NCBI RefSeq assembly: GCF_011578045.1
Contig: NZ_CP049801.1
Location: forward strand, 3,224,001-3,288,000
Source: Acinetobacter shaoyimingii
GTDB lineage: Bacteria; Pseudomonadota; Gammaproteobacteria; Pseudomonadales; Moraxellaceae
Length of the DNA stretch: 64,000 bases
Direction of reading: 5' to 3'
Below are positions 20,469 to 30,109 of the stretch, piece after piece. The notes beneath the pieces were generated by a model. That model had not been told where the DNA came from. It worked only from the letters and a program-made list of their open reading frames with translations, and did no database searches. Position 1 is the first letter of the stretch. Every line of letters begins with the position of its first letter. Both the position numbers and the translations under genes were made by a program.

Positions 20469-21182
20469 TTATTTAAAAATAAGCCAAGCAATAATTGCCA
20501 CAATAATTAAAGCAATCAATGAAAATAAGCCCACTGATGCATTCTTTTGTGTTTCAAGCTCTTTTTCTGCACATGTTGCTGGAATTTCAACTTCACACGA
20601 TTCAGGTTGTTTCAATGCAGACTTCACATCTACACCTTCAGGGATGGGTGCTGGCTTTGGAATACCTACATTTTGTGGCATACCGTCTTTTGCCAATTGA
20701 ACAGAACGATCACGCTCTTTTAAATCAGGCATCCCTTGCTCAAGCATTTTTTCAGCGACTGTTTTTTCTTGCACTGGCTCTTGAGCAGTTTCAGACACAG
20801 CAATTGCTTCAGAAGGCTGTTGAATAGGGTCAGAATCAATTGTTGAAACAGGGGGTATCGCAGTTGCTGCTTCAATTTCTTCAACTGTTTTAGCAGGCTG
20901 GAGTACTGAAAATTTTTGACCTGCAAATTGTAAAATATCACTATCCTTCAACAAGGTATCGTGCTCAATACGCACATCATTCACAAAAGTGCCGTTTGAA
21001 GACTTCAAATCTTGCACCCAAAGCCCTTGATCTTTTAACAATAATGCAGCATGGCGACGAGAAACATCAGCAAATGGCAATAAAATATCTGCATCTTGAT
21101 GACGACCAATCAACATATCTCGATCAATACTGAATTCTTTGTCTGTCAATTCACCGTTAATTGATTGTATTTTCCAAGTCAT
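20469..21182 (-). CDS. FHA-domain membrane protein
   Basis: A 237-residue protein with an N-terminal forkhead-associated domain: GR at 26-27, SRRHAAL at 41-47 and the LKSSNGTFVN strand, the residues that bind phosphothreonine. Residues about 95-200 are a low-complexity, Glu/Gln/Pro-rich linker. The end (VGLFSLIALIIVAIIAWLIF) is a single membrane anchor, so the FHA domain probably faces the cytoplasm. Its partner kinase is not evident nearby. It lies just downstream of gspD on the same strand, with a 67-bp gap, and may be cotranscribed with it. Confidence 0.8.
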   Translation of the reverse strand: MTWKIQSINGELTDKEFSIDRDMLIGRHQDADILLPFADVSRRHAALLLKDQGLWVQDLKSSNGTFVNDVRIEHDTLLKDSDILQFAGQKFSVLQPAKTVEEIEAATAIPPVSTIDSDPIQQPSEAIAVSETAQEPVQEKTVAEKMLEQGMPDLKERDRSVQLAKDGMPQNVGIPKPAPIPEGVDVKSALKQPESCEVEIPATCAEKELETQKNASVGLFSLIALIIVAIIAWLIFK

Positions 21183-21249
21183 GATGATCTACTCATTTTG
21201 ATTTGGGATTTATATTACCATGTCAAAATGATTATGGCATGTCCAAGAC

Positions 21250-23547
21250 TTAAGGTGATGTTTGGCGAATGGTCGTTGTTGTCACCGTATTTTTGGTTTT
21301 GTGCACATCTGTGCGCGGTTGAAAATTTGCTTGTGGTGCAGGTGGCTCTATTGCAACAGGTGTCTCAATTTGACGGTTCTGCTGCACAACAGGCTTTTCA
21401 GGCACTTTATACACTGTGGGTTGCTCAGGTGCTTTCAAAGATGAAGTGATTGGTAAGCGTGGTTGATACACATCTTCAACATCATGTGGCAGTTTTGCAA
21501 AGCTTCCGTCTTTATCCATCGCCAATTGCAAACTATACAGACGGTCATACTTCTGCTGCGCTAAACGACGTACATCTTTACTATCACCAACGATGGTCGG
21601 ATGAATAAAGACCAAGAGATTTCGTTTTTCATTGGATTTGTTGTTTGACCTGAACAAGCGACCCAACCCAGGAATTGCACCTAAACCTGGTACAGATTCA
21701 CGACTCATTGAACTGTTGTCTGAGATTAAACCGCCTAAAACTACGGTTTGCCCATGATCAGCCAATACAGATGTTTTAATGGCACGCTTACTGGTGACGA
21801 GATCCGATGCCTGACCTTTGTTCTCCTCAACTGCCGAAACTTCTTGCTCGACCTCTAAGCGAATCGTACCACCCTCACCCACATGCGGTATGACTTTTAA
21901 CGTGACACCCACATCTTTACGCTCAACAGAGGTATAAGGGTTGTTATTCCCCCCTGCTGTCGAAAGTGAACCCGTTACAAAGGGTACGTTTTGACCGACC
22001 ACAATATACGCTTCTTCATTATCTAAAGTGACAATAGAAGGCGTAGAAAGCAGATTAGATTTGGTGTTGCTCTTCAATGCTTGGATCAGTGCGCCATACA
22101 CTTTACGTGAACCATTTGCCCCTTCTTTATAATCACCCAGCAATAACGATGAACCGACACCATTTTTACTGGATGCTAATGCGCCACCTAGGCCTGCGGT
22201 TCCTCCAGACAAGTAACCTGCTGCAAGATTGGCCAGCCCCGCGCCAACATTGGAAAAGTTCACCAATCCAATACCGCTTGATATATCACCTAATGCCCAT
22301 TGCACACCCAATTGATCAGCATCATTTCCTGCCACTTCGATAATCGCAGCTTCAATTAATACTTGCTCTCGACGCACATCCAGTTGTTGAATTGCAGACT
22401 CAATTTCACGCATCAATTGTGGTTCTGCTTTGACCACCAGCGCATTTTGCGCATTGTCCGCAATAATACTGACACCATTTGCATTAAAGCTACTGATGTT
22501 ATTCTGATTATTGCGATTTGAACCGCTTAAGTTAATCGCTGGTGTAGAAATACCTGAACCACTATTGCCAGAATTGTTGCTATTGTTTTGCGCAGCATTG
22601 ATGTTCGAGCTATTAATAGCGTTATTATTTGAATTGTTGTCGTACTGATTATTGCCAGTATTCGAATTGACAGACTGGCCCGTCACTAAACCTTGCAAAA
22701 TATCTGATAAATTTTTTGCACTGGCATATTTGAGTTTAAATACTTTCATCCCACCTAAACGCTCTGCAGAAGGCACATCCAGTGTTTCCACCATCTGGCG
22801 AATTCGTTTACGTGTATTGGGATCACCTTTAATCAGAATTCGATTGGTTCGAGCATCAGCAACAATACGCACCCGCGAACCTGTCATATCTTTTGATGAG
22901 CCTGTCGATGACATGGTTTCTAAGAGTGCGATCACCTCTTCAGCTTGGCTCGACTGTAACGAAACAGCTTCGATGTCATTTTGCCCAGTACCATCTAGAT
23001 TACGAATAATGGTTTCAAGTTGATAAATATTGGTTGCACGGTCAGAAATAATCAGTGCATTCGTACCTTGTACTGCAGCCAAATGTGCAAATTGAGGCAT
23101 CAGTGGGCGTAATGCTGGGATCAGATCATTAGGATTGGTATTTTCTAACCAAATGACACGTGTAACAACTTGATCACCTTGTGCTCTTCGTTTTGCGTCG
23201 TAAGGAACACCTGCATTTTTAACATTGCTGTCTGGAACTAGACGAATGGTGTTACCTGATGGAATGGCGACAACACCATTGACATTTAAGACGCCCAAAA
23301 ATAAATCATATACTTCATTTTTATTGAGTGGTTTATTTGAAATTACAGTCACATTGCCACGCACCCGTGGATCGACAGCAAAATTTTTACCTGTTATATC
23401 TGCAACTTCATTAATAAAAGCGGTTAGATCAGCGTCACGTAAGTTAATTTTCCAAGTTTGAGCATAGGTCGAGCTACTCACCACAGCGAGAACTGGAGTC
23501 GCAATTGCTATAGCTAAAACCGAATGATTAAAATTTTTAAAATACAT
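21250..23547 (-). CDS. gspD: type II secretion system secretin GspD
   Basis: A 765-residue outer-membrane secretin. The signal peptide ends near residue 29 (SSTYA). Periplasmic domains N0 (WKINLRDADLTAFINEVADITGK), N1, N2 and N3 follow. The secretin domain (about 395-660) contains LLSTPSIVTLDNEEA, VPFVTGS and the VPGLGAIPGLGRLFRS block. Residues 291-358 are an Asn/Ser/Gly-rich insertion in the N3 region. The C-terminal tail is Pro/Gln-rich. It is the last gene of gspN-gspC-gspD; the other type II genes are not in the window. Confidence 0.95.
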   Translation of the reverse strand: MYFKNFNHSVLAIAIATPVLAVVSSSTYAQTWKINLRDADLTAFINEVADITGKNFAVDPRVRGNVTVISNKPLNKNEVYDLFLGVLNVNGVVAIPSGNTIRLVPDSNVKNAGVPYDAKRRAQGDQVVTRVIWLENTNPNDLIPALRPLMPQFAHLAAVQGTNALIISDRATNIYQLETIIRNLDGTGQNDIEAVSLQSSQAEEVIALLETMSSTGSSKDMTGSRVRIVADARTNRILIKGDPNTRKRIRQMVETLDVPSAERLGGMKVFKLKYASAKNLSDILQGLVTGQSVNSNTGNNQYDNNSNNNAINSSNINAAQNNSNNSGNSGSGISTPAINLSGSNRNNQNNISSFNANGVSIIADNAQNALVVKAEPQLMREIESAIQQLDVRREQVLIEAAIIEVAGNDADQLGVQWALGDISSGIGLVNFSNVGAGLANLAAGYLSGGTAGLGGALASSKNGVGSSLLLGDYKEGANGSRKVYGALIQALKSNTKSNLLSTPSIVTLDNEEAYIVVGQNVPFVTGSLSTAGGNNNPYTSVERKDVGVTLKVIPHVGEGGTIRLEVEQEVSAVEENKGQASDLVTSKRAIKTSVLADHGQTVVLGGLISDNSSMSRESVPGLGAIPGLGRLFRSNNKSNEKRNLLVFIHPTIVGDSKDVRRLAQQKYDRLYSLQLAMDKDGSFAKLPHDVEDVYQPRLPITSSLKAPEQPTVYKVPEKPVVQQNRQIETPVAIEPPAPQANFQPRTDVHKTKNTVTTTTIRQTSP

Positions 23548-23587
23548 AACTTATTGTCTTTCCTAAATTTGTCTTATCTTTAGACAC

Positions 23588-24439
23588 TTATAAATCTTGT
23601 TGAAAGGTCATCACCTGATCACCACGTTTTACTTCTATTTTGACTTTGCCTTCTTTTTTTACCTGTTCTAACAGCTGCGCTTCCGTTTGTCCTTGACCCA
23701 CCGTTTGTCCATTTAATGAAAGAATGCGATCCCCCGCTCTAAGCCCCAATTTATTTCTTAACGCTACTGGAGTTTGATCAGAAACTTCATAGCCTTGCCC
23801 ATTGGTTGCATTTACCCCCATATTTTTTAAATACTGTTCCCTATTTTCTTCAATCTGATTGATCGCATTGCCTAAAATATTTTGATTGCTATTATTTTGG
23901 TTTTGATTTATCTGTCCTGCAGGTGCATTGGGATTTACAGGAGATGCAGAACCTTTGTTTTGATCTAGCGTGATGGGCTGATCTAAGTTTTCAATGCCTT
24001 GAAATTTAATTTCTTTTATTGCACCACTGCTACTGGTCAATACAATATGATCCCAATATACCTCTGAAAGTTCATAAGCACTACCCTCAATTTTATCCCC
24101 AATCACATAACGGTCTGGCACATCATTGACCTTGATGACTGCTGAAGAAAGCGTTCGAGGAACACCTATCACCACCCCTTGTAACTGAAAATTTAAATTT
24201 TCATTGATCTGCGATTCTTCTTGAAATAAAGCAAAACTCGAAATATTGGGAATTTGAGCTTGCTGAGAACCTAAAACAACAGGTTCAGCTTGAATTACTT
24301 GAGGCGGAGCGATAATCCACCAAAACAATGATGCGAGTTTCCAGCACAGCATTAAAATTAGAACAAATAACACTAAGGGAGCGAGTACATCTATTTTTTG
24401 CCAGTTTAAATGCTCAAGACTGTTTTTTATTTTATTCAT
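23588..24439 (-). CDS. gspC: type II secretion system inner-membrane protein GspC
   Basis: A 283-residue GspC. One membrane helix (about 18-38), then the homology-region domain with YVIGDKIEGSAYELSEVYWDHIVL that contacts the secretin N0 domain. The C-terminal PDZ domain (about 205-283) includes GLRAGDRILSLNGQTVGQGQ. An Asn/Gln-rich linker joins the two. The start codon overlaps the gspN stop by one base (TAATG) and gspD follows 40 bases later, so the three are cotranscribed. Confidence 0.92.
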   Translation of the reverse strand: MNKIKNSLEHLNWQKIDVLAPLVLFVLILMLCWKLASLFWWIIAPPQVIQAEPVVLGSQQAQIPNISSFALFQEESQINENLNFQLQGVVIGVPRTLSSAVIKVNDVPDRYVIGDKIEGSAYELSEVYWDHIVLTSSSGAIKEIKFQGIENLDQPITLDQNKGSASPVNPNAPAGQINQNQNNSNQNILGNAINQIEENREQYLKNMGVNATNGQGYEVSDQTPVALRNKLGLRAGDRILSLNGQTVGQGQTEAQLLEQVKKEGKVKIEVKRGDQVMTFQQDL

Positions 24440-25182
24440 TAGAAGCCACCACGCATTAATGGCTGTCTAGAACTGACCACGTAGGTGTCTAGTCCTGCTT
24501 TACCTGTATAAGACGCCACATTTTGCAATAGTCTTTGTGTCAATTGCACATCTAGCATCATATTACTTTCCAAGCTCAGATTTGCCATCTTTTGGCCACG
24601 CTGATCCGTCAAAGCAATCAATAATTTACCATTATCATCACTGATATTTCCATCGAGCTGCGGAATATCCATGCGCTCTTGTCGTTGTGAAAATTCATAA
24701 ATTAAAGGACCACCAGCCCATCGAATTTCACCTGAAGCGTCACTAAAACCCTTTTCACGATGTAAGCTAAACGATGTATTTGAAACTTGGATATTATTTG
24801 TGGGCCATTGCCAAGAGACTACTGATCTTAGACTTTCAGGGGCGATTTGACCTTGTATATCTTTAATGATGATTTTTTTGCCTAGGCTATAACCCGCAAT
24901 ACCATTGAGTTGTGTTTTACCACTATTAATATCGAGATGAGCGCCAATACGTAATAACAAAAGATCAAGTGGTCGTGTTTTCCAAGTGACTGAACCACGC
25001 AAATTACCTTGTTGCCAATCTGCTTGACCCTGCCAAATATTGCCACTGACATTCTTTAAAATTTGATTATTTTTATAAAATTTTGAAATCAACCACGATG
25101 CAGGAATCTGCAAAACAATAAACACCAGCAAAGCGACAATTGCCCCTCCCCACCACATCATTTGCTTTGATTTTACATTCAT
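24439..25182 (-). CDS. gspN: type II secretion system protein N
   Basis: A 247-residue protein with one N-terminal membrane helix (about 9-30) and a periplasmic beta-rich domain (GNIWQGQADW, VTWKTRPLDLLLLRIGAHLDI, GGPLIYEFSQRQ), matching the GspN family. GspN is an accessory factor, dispensable in some type II systems. It is the first gene of gspN-gspC-gspD. No ribosome site stronger than average was seen at ATG 25182. Confidence 0.88.
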   Translation of the reverse strand: MNVKSKQMMWWGGAIVALLVFIVLQIPASWLISKFYKNNQILKNVSGNIWQGQADWQQGNLRGSVTWKTRPLDLLLLRIGAHLDINSGKTQLNGIAGYSLGKKIIIKDIQGQIAPESLRSVVSWQWPTNNIQVSNTSFSLHREKGFSDASGEIRWAGGPLIYEFSQRQERMDIPQLDGNISDDNGKLLIALTDQRGQKMANLSLESNMMLDVQLTQRLLQNVASYTGKAGLDTYVVSSRQPLMRGGF

Positions 25183-25287
25183 GTAGTTATTACCAATATT
25201 ATTGTCATTTATTATCCGTAATAGATATCACCCTCATCTGTCACATTATGCACATATTTTATGCGCCGCCAATTCAATAAAACAAAA

Positions 25288-25311
25288 AAACCAAGCAAAA
25301 ATGCTTGGTTT
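25288..25311 (-). terminator. hns terminator
   Basis: A 10-bp stem (AAACCAAGCA at 25288-25297, TGCTTGGTTT at 25302-25311) with AAAA loop, followed on the minus strand by a T-run. It lies about 36 bases after the hns stop. Confidence 0.8.
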
Positions 25312-25347
25312 TTCAATTTTAAAACAATGAATGAATCATTGGTAAAA

Positions 25348-25671
25348 TTAGATTACAAAATCTTCTAGTTTTGCACCTTTCTCTAACTCTGCAACCAACC
25401 AACGTGGTTGTTTACCACGACCAGTCCAAGTTTCAGCGCTGTTGTTTTTGTTACGATAACGTGGCTCTACAGCTTTACGTGTTGTTTTCTTACGCTTATG
25501 AGAACCGTATTCAATAAACTGTTCTAATGTATAACCTACAGATTCAGCAATTTTAACAATTTCATTATAAGCATCTTCAACAGCTTGACCTTTTTTAGAT
25601 TCAATCAAAGCTTCAGCTTCAGCTGTTAATTTTTTCAATTCTTCAACTGAAAGATTGCTAATATCTGGCAT
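25348..25671 (-). CDS. hns: H-NS family nucleoid-associated protein
   Basis: A 107-residue histone-like repressor. The N-terminal half (LSVEELKKLTAEAEALIESKK) is the coiled-coil dimerisation region. A basic linker KRKKTTRK follows, then the C-terminal DNA-binding domain TWTGRGKQPRWL, which carries the Q/RGR-type AT-hook loop (GRG) that reads AT-rich minor groove. It is shorter than E. coli H-NS (137) because the oligomerisation region is reduced, as usual for Acinetobacter. The upstream region (25672-25812) is very AT-rich, which would allow autorepression; that is inference. Confidence 0.93.
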   Translation of the reverse strand: MPDISNLSVEELKKLTAEAEALIESKKGQAVEDAYNEIVKIAESVGYTLEQFIEYGSHKRKKTTRKAVEPRYRNKNNSAETWTGRGKQPRWLVAELEKGAKLEDFVI

Positions 25672-25812
25672 TACTCTTACTCCATATATATATAAATAAA
25701 CATAATTAATTATTAGAAATCAAAAATTCCTTGCATATAATATTTTTATAATTTTATTTTAGCAACCTTATAATGGAAAGCTAAACATAAAAAATACAAA
25801 CATTAAATAAAA

Positions 25813-26250
25813 TTAATTTTTAAATAAATCATTATTGACCGTTTTCTCTAAACGAATAATCTTATTTTTAATATATTCAGGAATTAATACTTTTGTCATT
25901 TCAAGTTTATCTACACAAACAACAACAGCCTCTCCCTCTGCCACGATACATTCTTGCTGATGACTGTATAGTTCATATTTCATTCTAAAGGCTGAATTTC
26001 TTATTTCCACAACCCCAGAGTAAATCGATAAATGGTCAGGATAAAATACAGGTTTAATATATTTACATTGACTAGAAGCGACAACTGTTCCCACTTCTGA
26101 ATTTAAAATATCTAGTTTTGAAAAATAATCAATTCGAGCACTTTCCATATATCGATAATAGATCACATTGTTCACATGACCAAAGGCATCCATATCTCCC
26201 CAAGCAACCTTTTGCTCAGATTTTACAGGGTATTTTTCTGATAAATTCAT
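25813..26250 (-). CDS. acyl-CoA thioesterase, 4HBT/YbgC family
   Basis: A 145-residue hotdog-fold thioesterase. The signature WGDMDAFGHVNN lies at residues 17-28, and its second Asp (21) matches the catalytic Asp of 4-hydroxybenzoyl-CoA thioesterases. The start is uncertain: ATG 26250 has a GAG upstream, while an in-frame TTG at 26262 overlaps the stop of the preceding hemY-like gene. The close link suggests cotranscription with the haem genes, although a role in haem synthesis is not implied. Substrate unknown. Confidence 0.82.
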   Translation of the reverse strand: MNLSEKYPVKSEQKVAWGDMDAFGHVNNVIYYRYMESARIDYFSKLDILNSEVGTVVASSQCKYIKPVFYPDHLSIYSGVVEIRNSAFRMKYELYSHQQECIVAEGEAVVVCVDKLEMTKVLIPEYIKNKIIRLEKTVNNDLFKN

Positions 26251-26258
26251 TTCTACAC

Positions 26259-27452
26259 TCAAATTTTAACAGGTATAAAATTCATATTTTTTTCAAAAAC
26301 AGTATTCAGCTGCTGGATACGTTCTTCATCACCCATTAATGTCGATTTAATTCTTAAATAATTCATTAATGCATGATCTGGATATAATGTCAGCAATTCA
26401 GCAGCTTCATGCTCTCGCTGTGTCGCCTGATATATATGCCATTTTGTAAAACTAAATAGCGGCATACTAGGATATTTTTCTTCCAACCGGTTAATTTGCT
26501 TTTCAACTTCATAATAATCAGGTAATTGCTTGAGTAATTGTTGTTGAAACCAAAGGTAAAACACATCTTGATCAAAACGCTCATTGAGCAAATTTAATGA
26601 CAAGATGCCTTGTTGCTCCGCCATCTCTGGCATACGGGCCAATACCTTCAACCAAAGCAGTTTGGTTTCGAATTCCAAATGATCCATCCGCTCTAATTGC
26701 TGTAAATATTTTTCTGACAATAACTGAATATCTTCAATCGTTGCAGAATCAAACTGACTTAATAACTGAGATAGCCATTTTTGTTTGGCTTTTTCATTTA
26801 AGTGCCCATATTCTGTGGCTTTTAAATACAACCAAGGATATTGGGTCGCCAACTTACCCCAAAGCTTTTCAATGCGCTGATCATACAAATCTCTCAGTGG
26901 TTCTAACCAAGGCGATAAAATATGTCCAGATAAGAACTCTAAATGTGTTAAGGCTTGATGTGGATCATTTTGTGCCAAATAAATTTCAACTCGTTGTATT
27001 TCTGCAAGTTCAAAAACCGAAGCTGGACTTTTTTGTAATTCATCCATCGCCTCAGCAAATTGTTCCTGTTTAAATAAAATTCGTGCTTGTATAATGTTTT
27101 TTAATAACACTGAAGATTCAAATACAGGTTGAATAATGTCTTTTTTTAAAGCCTCACCTTCTAATAACCATGCTACACCCAACTGTTCATAAGTATGCAA
27201 CTCATTAAAACTAACCAATTCATATTGCTTTCTTTTATTTTGATTAATGGCACGTTTAATCAACACAAAACTGCTTTGCAAAATAAAACTAATAAAAATA
27301 ATAACAAAGGCAACAAGCCAGACATTGGTTTGTATTTGAATCCCTCGCCATAAAACATAAACATAACCACTGCCCGAACCAAAACTTAAAATACTTAATA
27401 TTGCGAAAATGACTAAAAAAAGTAATCCATAGGCCATTAATATTTTTTTCAT
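26259..27452 (-). CDS. hemY: HemY-like TPR membrane protein
   Basis: A 397-residue protein with two N-terminal membrane helices (about 5-28 and 42-63) and a helical periplasmic or cytoplasmic domain of tetratricopeptide type. It occupies the classical hemC-hemD-hemX-hemY position, which is the main reason for the name. HemY of this family is not an oxidase: it is thought to scaffold late porphyrin enzymes in gammaproteobacteria, with the mechanism unsettled. It begins five bases after the hemX-like gene. Confidence 0.8.
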   Translation of the reverse strand: MKKILMAYGLLFLVIFAILSILSFGSGSGYVYVLWRGIQIQTNVWLVAFVIIFISFILQSSFVLIKRAINQNKRKQYELVSFNELHTYEQLGVAWLLEGEALKKDIIQPVFESSVLLKNIIQARILFKQEQFAEAMDELQKSPASVFELAEIQRVEIYLAQNDPHQALTHLEFLSGHILSPWLEPLRDLYDQRIEKLWGKLATQYPWLYLKATEYGHLNEKAKQKWLSQLLSQFDSATIEDIQLLSEKYLQQLERMDHLEFETKLLWLKVLARMPEMAEQQGILSLNLLNERFDQDVFYLWFQQQLLKQLPDYYEVEKQINRLEEKYPSMPLFSFTKWHIYQATQREHEAAELLTLYPDHALMNYLRIKSTLMGDEERIQQLNTVFEKNMNFIPVKI

Positions 27453-27456
27453 CGTA

Positions 27457-28296
27457 TTACCCCAAAATTGTAAAACTGATGAGTTTAGCTTCTGGAAGCA
27501 TTTTGATTTGTTTTAGTTTTTGAACCTCTTTGACTATTTTTTTAGCGTTTTGATCAGGTAATTGTTTTAATTCACCAATTGCATGATCTAACATATTTTG
27601 ATATTCAAGCACTTGTCCTTTTTCTAGGTTTTGTTTTGCCAATAAAACTCTAAGCTCTGCTTCTTTTAAAATCATGCGACGATGAACAATCTCAGGCGTA
27701 TTTAAATCCACACGATCAACTTTAATCCATTGACTCCAAAACCCTGATTTCTCATTTTTGGGTGATTGAATATTCGGGTTGTTTTGTTCGCTTTTAAGCA
27801 ATTGATCGATATGTGTTAACACCGCTTGTAACTGCTGAATTTGATTATTTTCAGCAAGTATAAATTGTTGTAGATTTTTTTTATCTTGTTGTAGGGCTGC
27901 ATGCAAAGAATCTTGAATCGCTGCTGCCAAATTATAATGATCTAGAGATTGATCTAACAGATTGATTTTATCTAAGGCAAATATAAATTGACGCTGTTGA
28001 ATCGCAAATTGAATCAATTCCAATTGCGACTTAACCATATTGGCTGGTTGTAAATGCGTTTGTGACAACTGTGGACTTTGACTCTGCGGTTTAACTTGTG
28101 AGGTCTGCTCATTTTCAGGTTTTTTTTGACGTTGCACCGCCACCAATTGATCATTCAAATTGGCATTTTTTTGCTCACTTTGACGCAGATCATTTTGCAA
28201 ACTCAGCAAATCTTTAGATAAACCATAATCGTCATAGCTTAACTTTGCCAACCAAACCAAAATGATCAATACCAATAGTGAAAAAATTTTCTTCAT
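27457..28296 (-). CDS. hemX: HemX-like membrane protein
   Basis: A 279-residue protein, shorter than E. coli HemX (393). One N-terminal membrane helix (about 5-20), a coiled-coil (about 26-55) and a long helical domain with Gln-rich stretches follow. Near the middle, SQWIKVDRVDLNTPEIVHRRMILKEAELRVLLAKQ resembles the family block. HemX was once called a uroporphyrinogen methyltransferase, but no SAM-binding motif is seen here. Its start overlaps the hemD stop by four bases, so it is translationally coupled. Confidence 0.8.
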   Translation of the reverse strand: MKKIFSLLVLIILVWLAKLSYDDYGLSKDLLSLQNDLRQSEQKNANLNDQLVAVQRQKKPENEQTSQVKPQSQSPQLSQTHLQPANMVKSQLELIQFAIQQRQFIFALDKINLLDQSLDHYNLAAAIQDSLHAALQQDKKNLQQFILAENNQIQQLQAVLTHIDQLLKSEQNNPNIQSPKNEKSGFWSQWIKVDRVDLNTPEIVHRRMILKEAELRVLLAKQNLEKGQVLEYQNMLDHAIGELKQLPDQNAKKIVKEVQKLKQIKMLPEAKLISFTILG

Positions 28297-29075
28297 ATCT
28301 GCCTTTGCGCTAGCCCCATAATATGCAATATGGTTTGCGGATTTAAATCTTGGATTTGTATTACATCAAAATTGTATTTCAACTTATCTTTATCATTGAT
28401 CAATACATTATACAAACGCTCTCCCAAAACTAAATAATGACAATGCTCAACAATATATTGCTGATTTTCAAATAATTTAAGCCAATTTTTCCAACTTGCC
28501 TCGCTACTAATACAGACCCAGCAAGGCACACATGACTGTTTTATTTTTAAAAGAATGTCAGGAACTTTAGCTTGACTTTCAACAGGGCACTCACGCTCAT
28601 ATAAAACAAAGTTCAACACTTCAACATTGTTTTGCAAGCATTGCTGCATCATAAATTGCCGACCGCCTTCTCCACGCCAAAATGCGATTTTTTTCAAATT
28701 TGCGATTGATTTGAAAATAGGCAGACTCAGCATCCCTTCAGACGTTTCAACGTCAGGCACATGTGCGCTAATACCTTGCTCAGCCAAATGCAAGGCTGTT
28801 GTTTTCCCAACAGCAAGCCATTGCACATGCGCAATGTGTTGAATGGTCAATCCAGCACGTTTTAAGTATTCCATCCCAATATCAACAGCAGTTGGACTGA
28901 CAACGACAATCATCTGAGTACTCAGCAACTGTTGATAAAGCGTATGTAATTCCTGATCAAAAACCCGAGCCTTTAACACCAATAATGGCAAATCGATAAC
29001 ATCATAACCGTGTGCCATTAAGCTATGGGTCAGATTTCGAGCTCGATCTAAAGGTCGGGTATTGATAAAAAGCAC
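28293..29075 (-). CDS. hemD: uroporphyrinogen-III synthase
   Basis: A 260-residue HemD, which cyclises and inverts ring D of hydroxymethylbilane to give uroporphyrinogen III. The sequence is divergent, as in all HemD, but shows the two-lobed pattern: TRPLDRARNLTHSLMAHGYDVIDLPLL at the start, VVVSPTAVDIG, VGKTTALHLAEQGI and WRGEGGRQFM in the cleft. The start codon is GTG (29073-29075) with AGGAAG upstream. It sits nine bases after hemC, which supports the call. Confidence 0.9.
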   Translation of the reverse strand: MLFINTRPLDRARNLTHSLMAHGYDVIDLPLLVLKARVFDQELHTLYQQLLSTQMIVVVSPTAVDIGMEYLKRAGLTIQHIAHVQWLAVGKTTALHLAEQGISAHVPDVETSEGMLSLPIFKSIANLKKIAFWRGEGGRQFMMQQCLQNNVEVLNFVLYERECPVESQAKVPDILLKIKQSCVPCWVCISSEASWKNWLKLFENQQYIVEHCHYLVLGERLYNVLINDKDKLKYNFDVIQIQDLNPQTILHIMGLAQRQI

Positions 29076-29084
29076 GCGAACTTC

Positions 29085-30008
29085 CTATTGATAAAGTGCC
29101 TTCAATAACTCACCCGCACCTTGATCCAACAAAGCTTTTGCAAGTGATATGCCTAATTGTTCGGCATCTTCAGGTTGGCTGGTTTGAGTTGCTTTGAGTA
29201 GAGTTTTTCCATCAACACTACCTACACGTCCTTCAAGGGTTAATACACCTTGATTTAAGGTCGCAAAGCCTGCGATTGGCACTTGGCATCCACCTTCAAG
29301 ATACGCATTAAATGCACGTTCAGCACGCACACAGACATTGGTCTCAGCATGCATTAACGGTTGGATCAAATCCAAGACATCTTGGTCATTCGATCTGCAC
29401 TCAAGACCAAGCGCTCCTTGTCCTACAGCAGGAAGACTCAATTCAGGTGCTAAAGTATGTAATATACGAGAGGCAAGCCCTAAACGCTTTAAACCTGCAC
29501 TCGCCAGAATAATGGCATCATATTGACCGTCATCAAGCTTGGACAAACGTGTGCCGACGTTTCCACGTAAATCAATCACATCTAGATCTGGTCGTTTTTT
29601 CAAAATTTGACATTTACGGCGTAAACTTGATGTGCCTAATTTTGCACCTTGAGGTAAGTCATCAAAAGTTTTGTAGTGATTTGACACAAAAGCATCGAAA
29701 GGATCTTCACGCTCACAAATCACTGCAAGCTCTAAACCCTCAGGAAGATGCATAGGAACATCTTTCATTGAATGTACAGCCAAATCTGCACGACCATCCA
29801 TTAAAGCAGCTTCAAGCTCTTTAACAAACAAACCTTTACCGCCAATTTTTGCCAATGGTGTATCTAAGATTTTGTCACCTTGGGTAACAAAGGTCACCAA
29901 TTCGACTTTTAAACCTTGATGCAAGGTTTCAAGACGATCACGAATATGTTCTGCCTGCCAAAGTGCAAGAGGACTCTGACGTGTTGCGATTTTTAAGGTC
30001 TTCATCAT
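29085..30008 (-). CDS. hemC: porphobilinogen deaminase (hydroxymethylbilane synthase)
   Basis: A 307-residue enzyme that joins four porphobilinogen units. Conserved blocks include [13 protein letters not shown] (7-19), [23 protein letters not shown] (61-83) with the active-site Asp of the VHSMKD block, GTSSLRRK (125-132) and LEGGCQVPI, where Cys241 carries the dipyrromethane cofactor. Length and motif positions equal the E. coli enzyme. It leads the hemC-hemD-hemX-hemY run and lies 101 bases after the AlgR-type regulator. Confidence 0.97.
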   Translation of the reverse strand: MMKTLKIATRQSPLALWQAEHIRDRLETLHQGLKVELVTFVTQGDKILDTPLAKIGGKGLFVKELEAALMDGRADLAVHSMKDVPMHLPEGLELAVICEREDPFDAFVSNHYKTFDDLPQGAKLGTSSLRRKCQILKKRPDLDVIDLRGNVGTRLSKLDDGQYDAIILASAGLKRLGLASRILHTLAPELSLPAVGQGALGLECRSNDQDVLDLIQPLMHAETNVCVRAERAFNAYLEGGCQVPIAGFATLNQGVLTLEGRVGSVDGKTLLKATQTSQPEDAEQLGISLAKALLDQGAGELLKALYQ

Positions 30009-30109
30009 TTCAGCGCTGCCAAACTTTAAACACCCTAAAATTACCCTGCTATGTCAAAATTGCAAGTAAATTATTACTTCAACGTCATCTATGTCATTTT
30101 GAAATGAGA

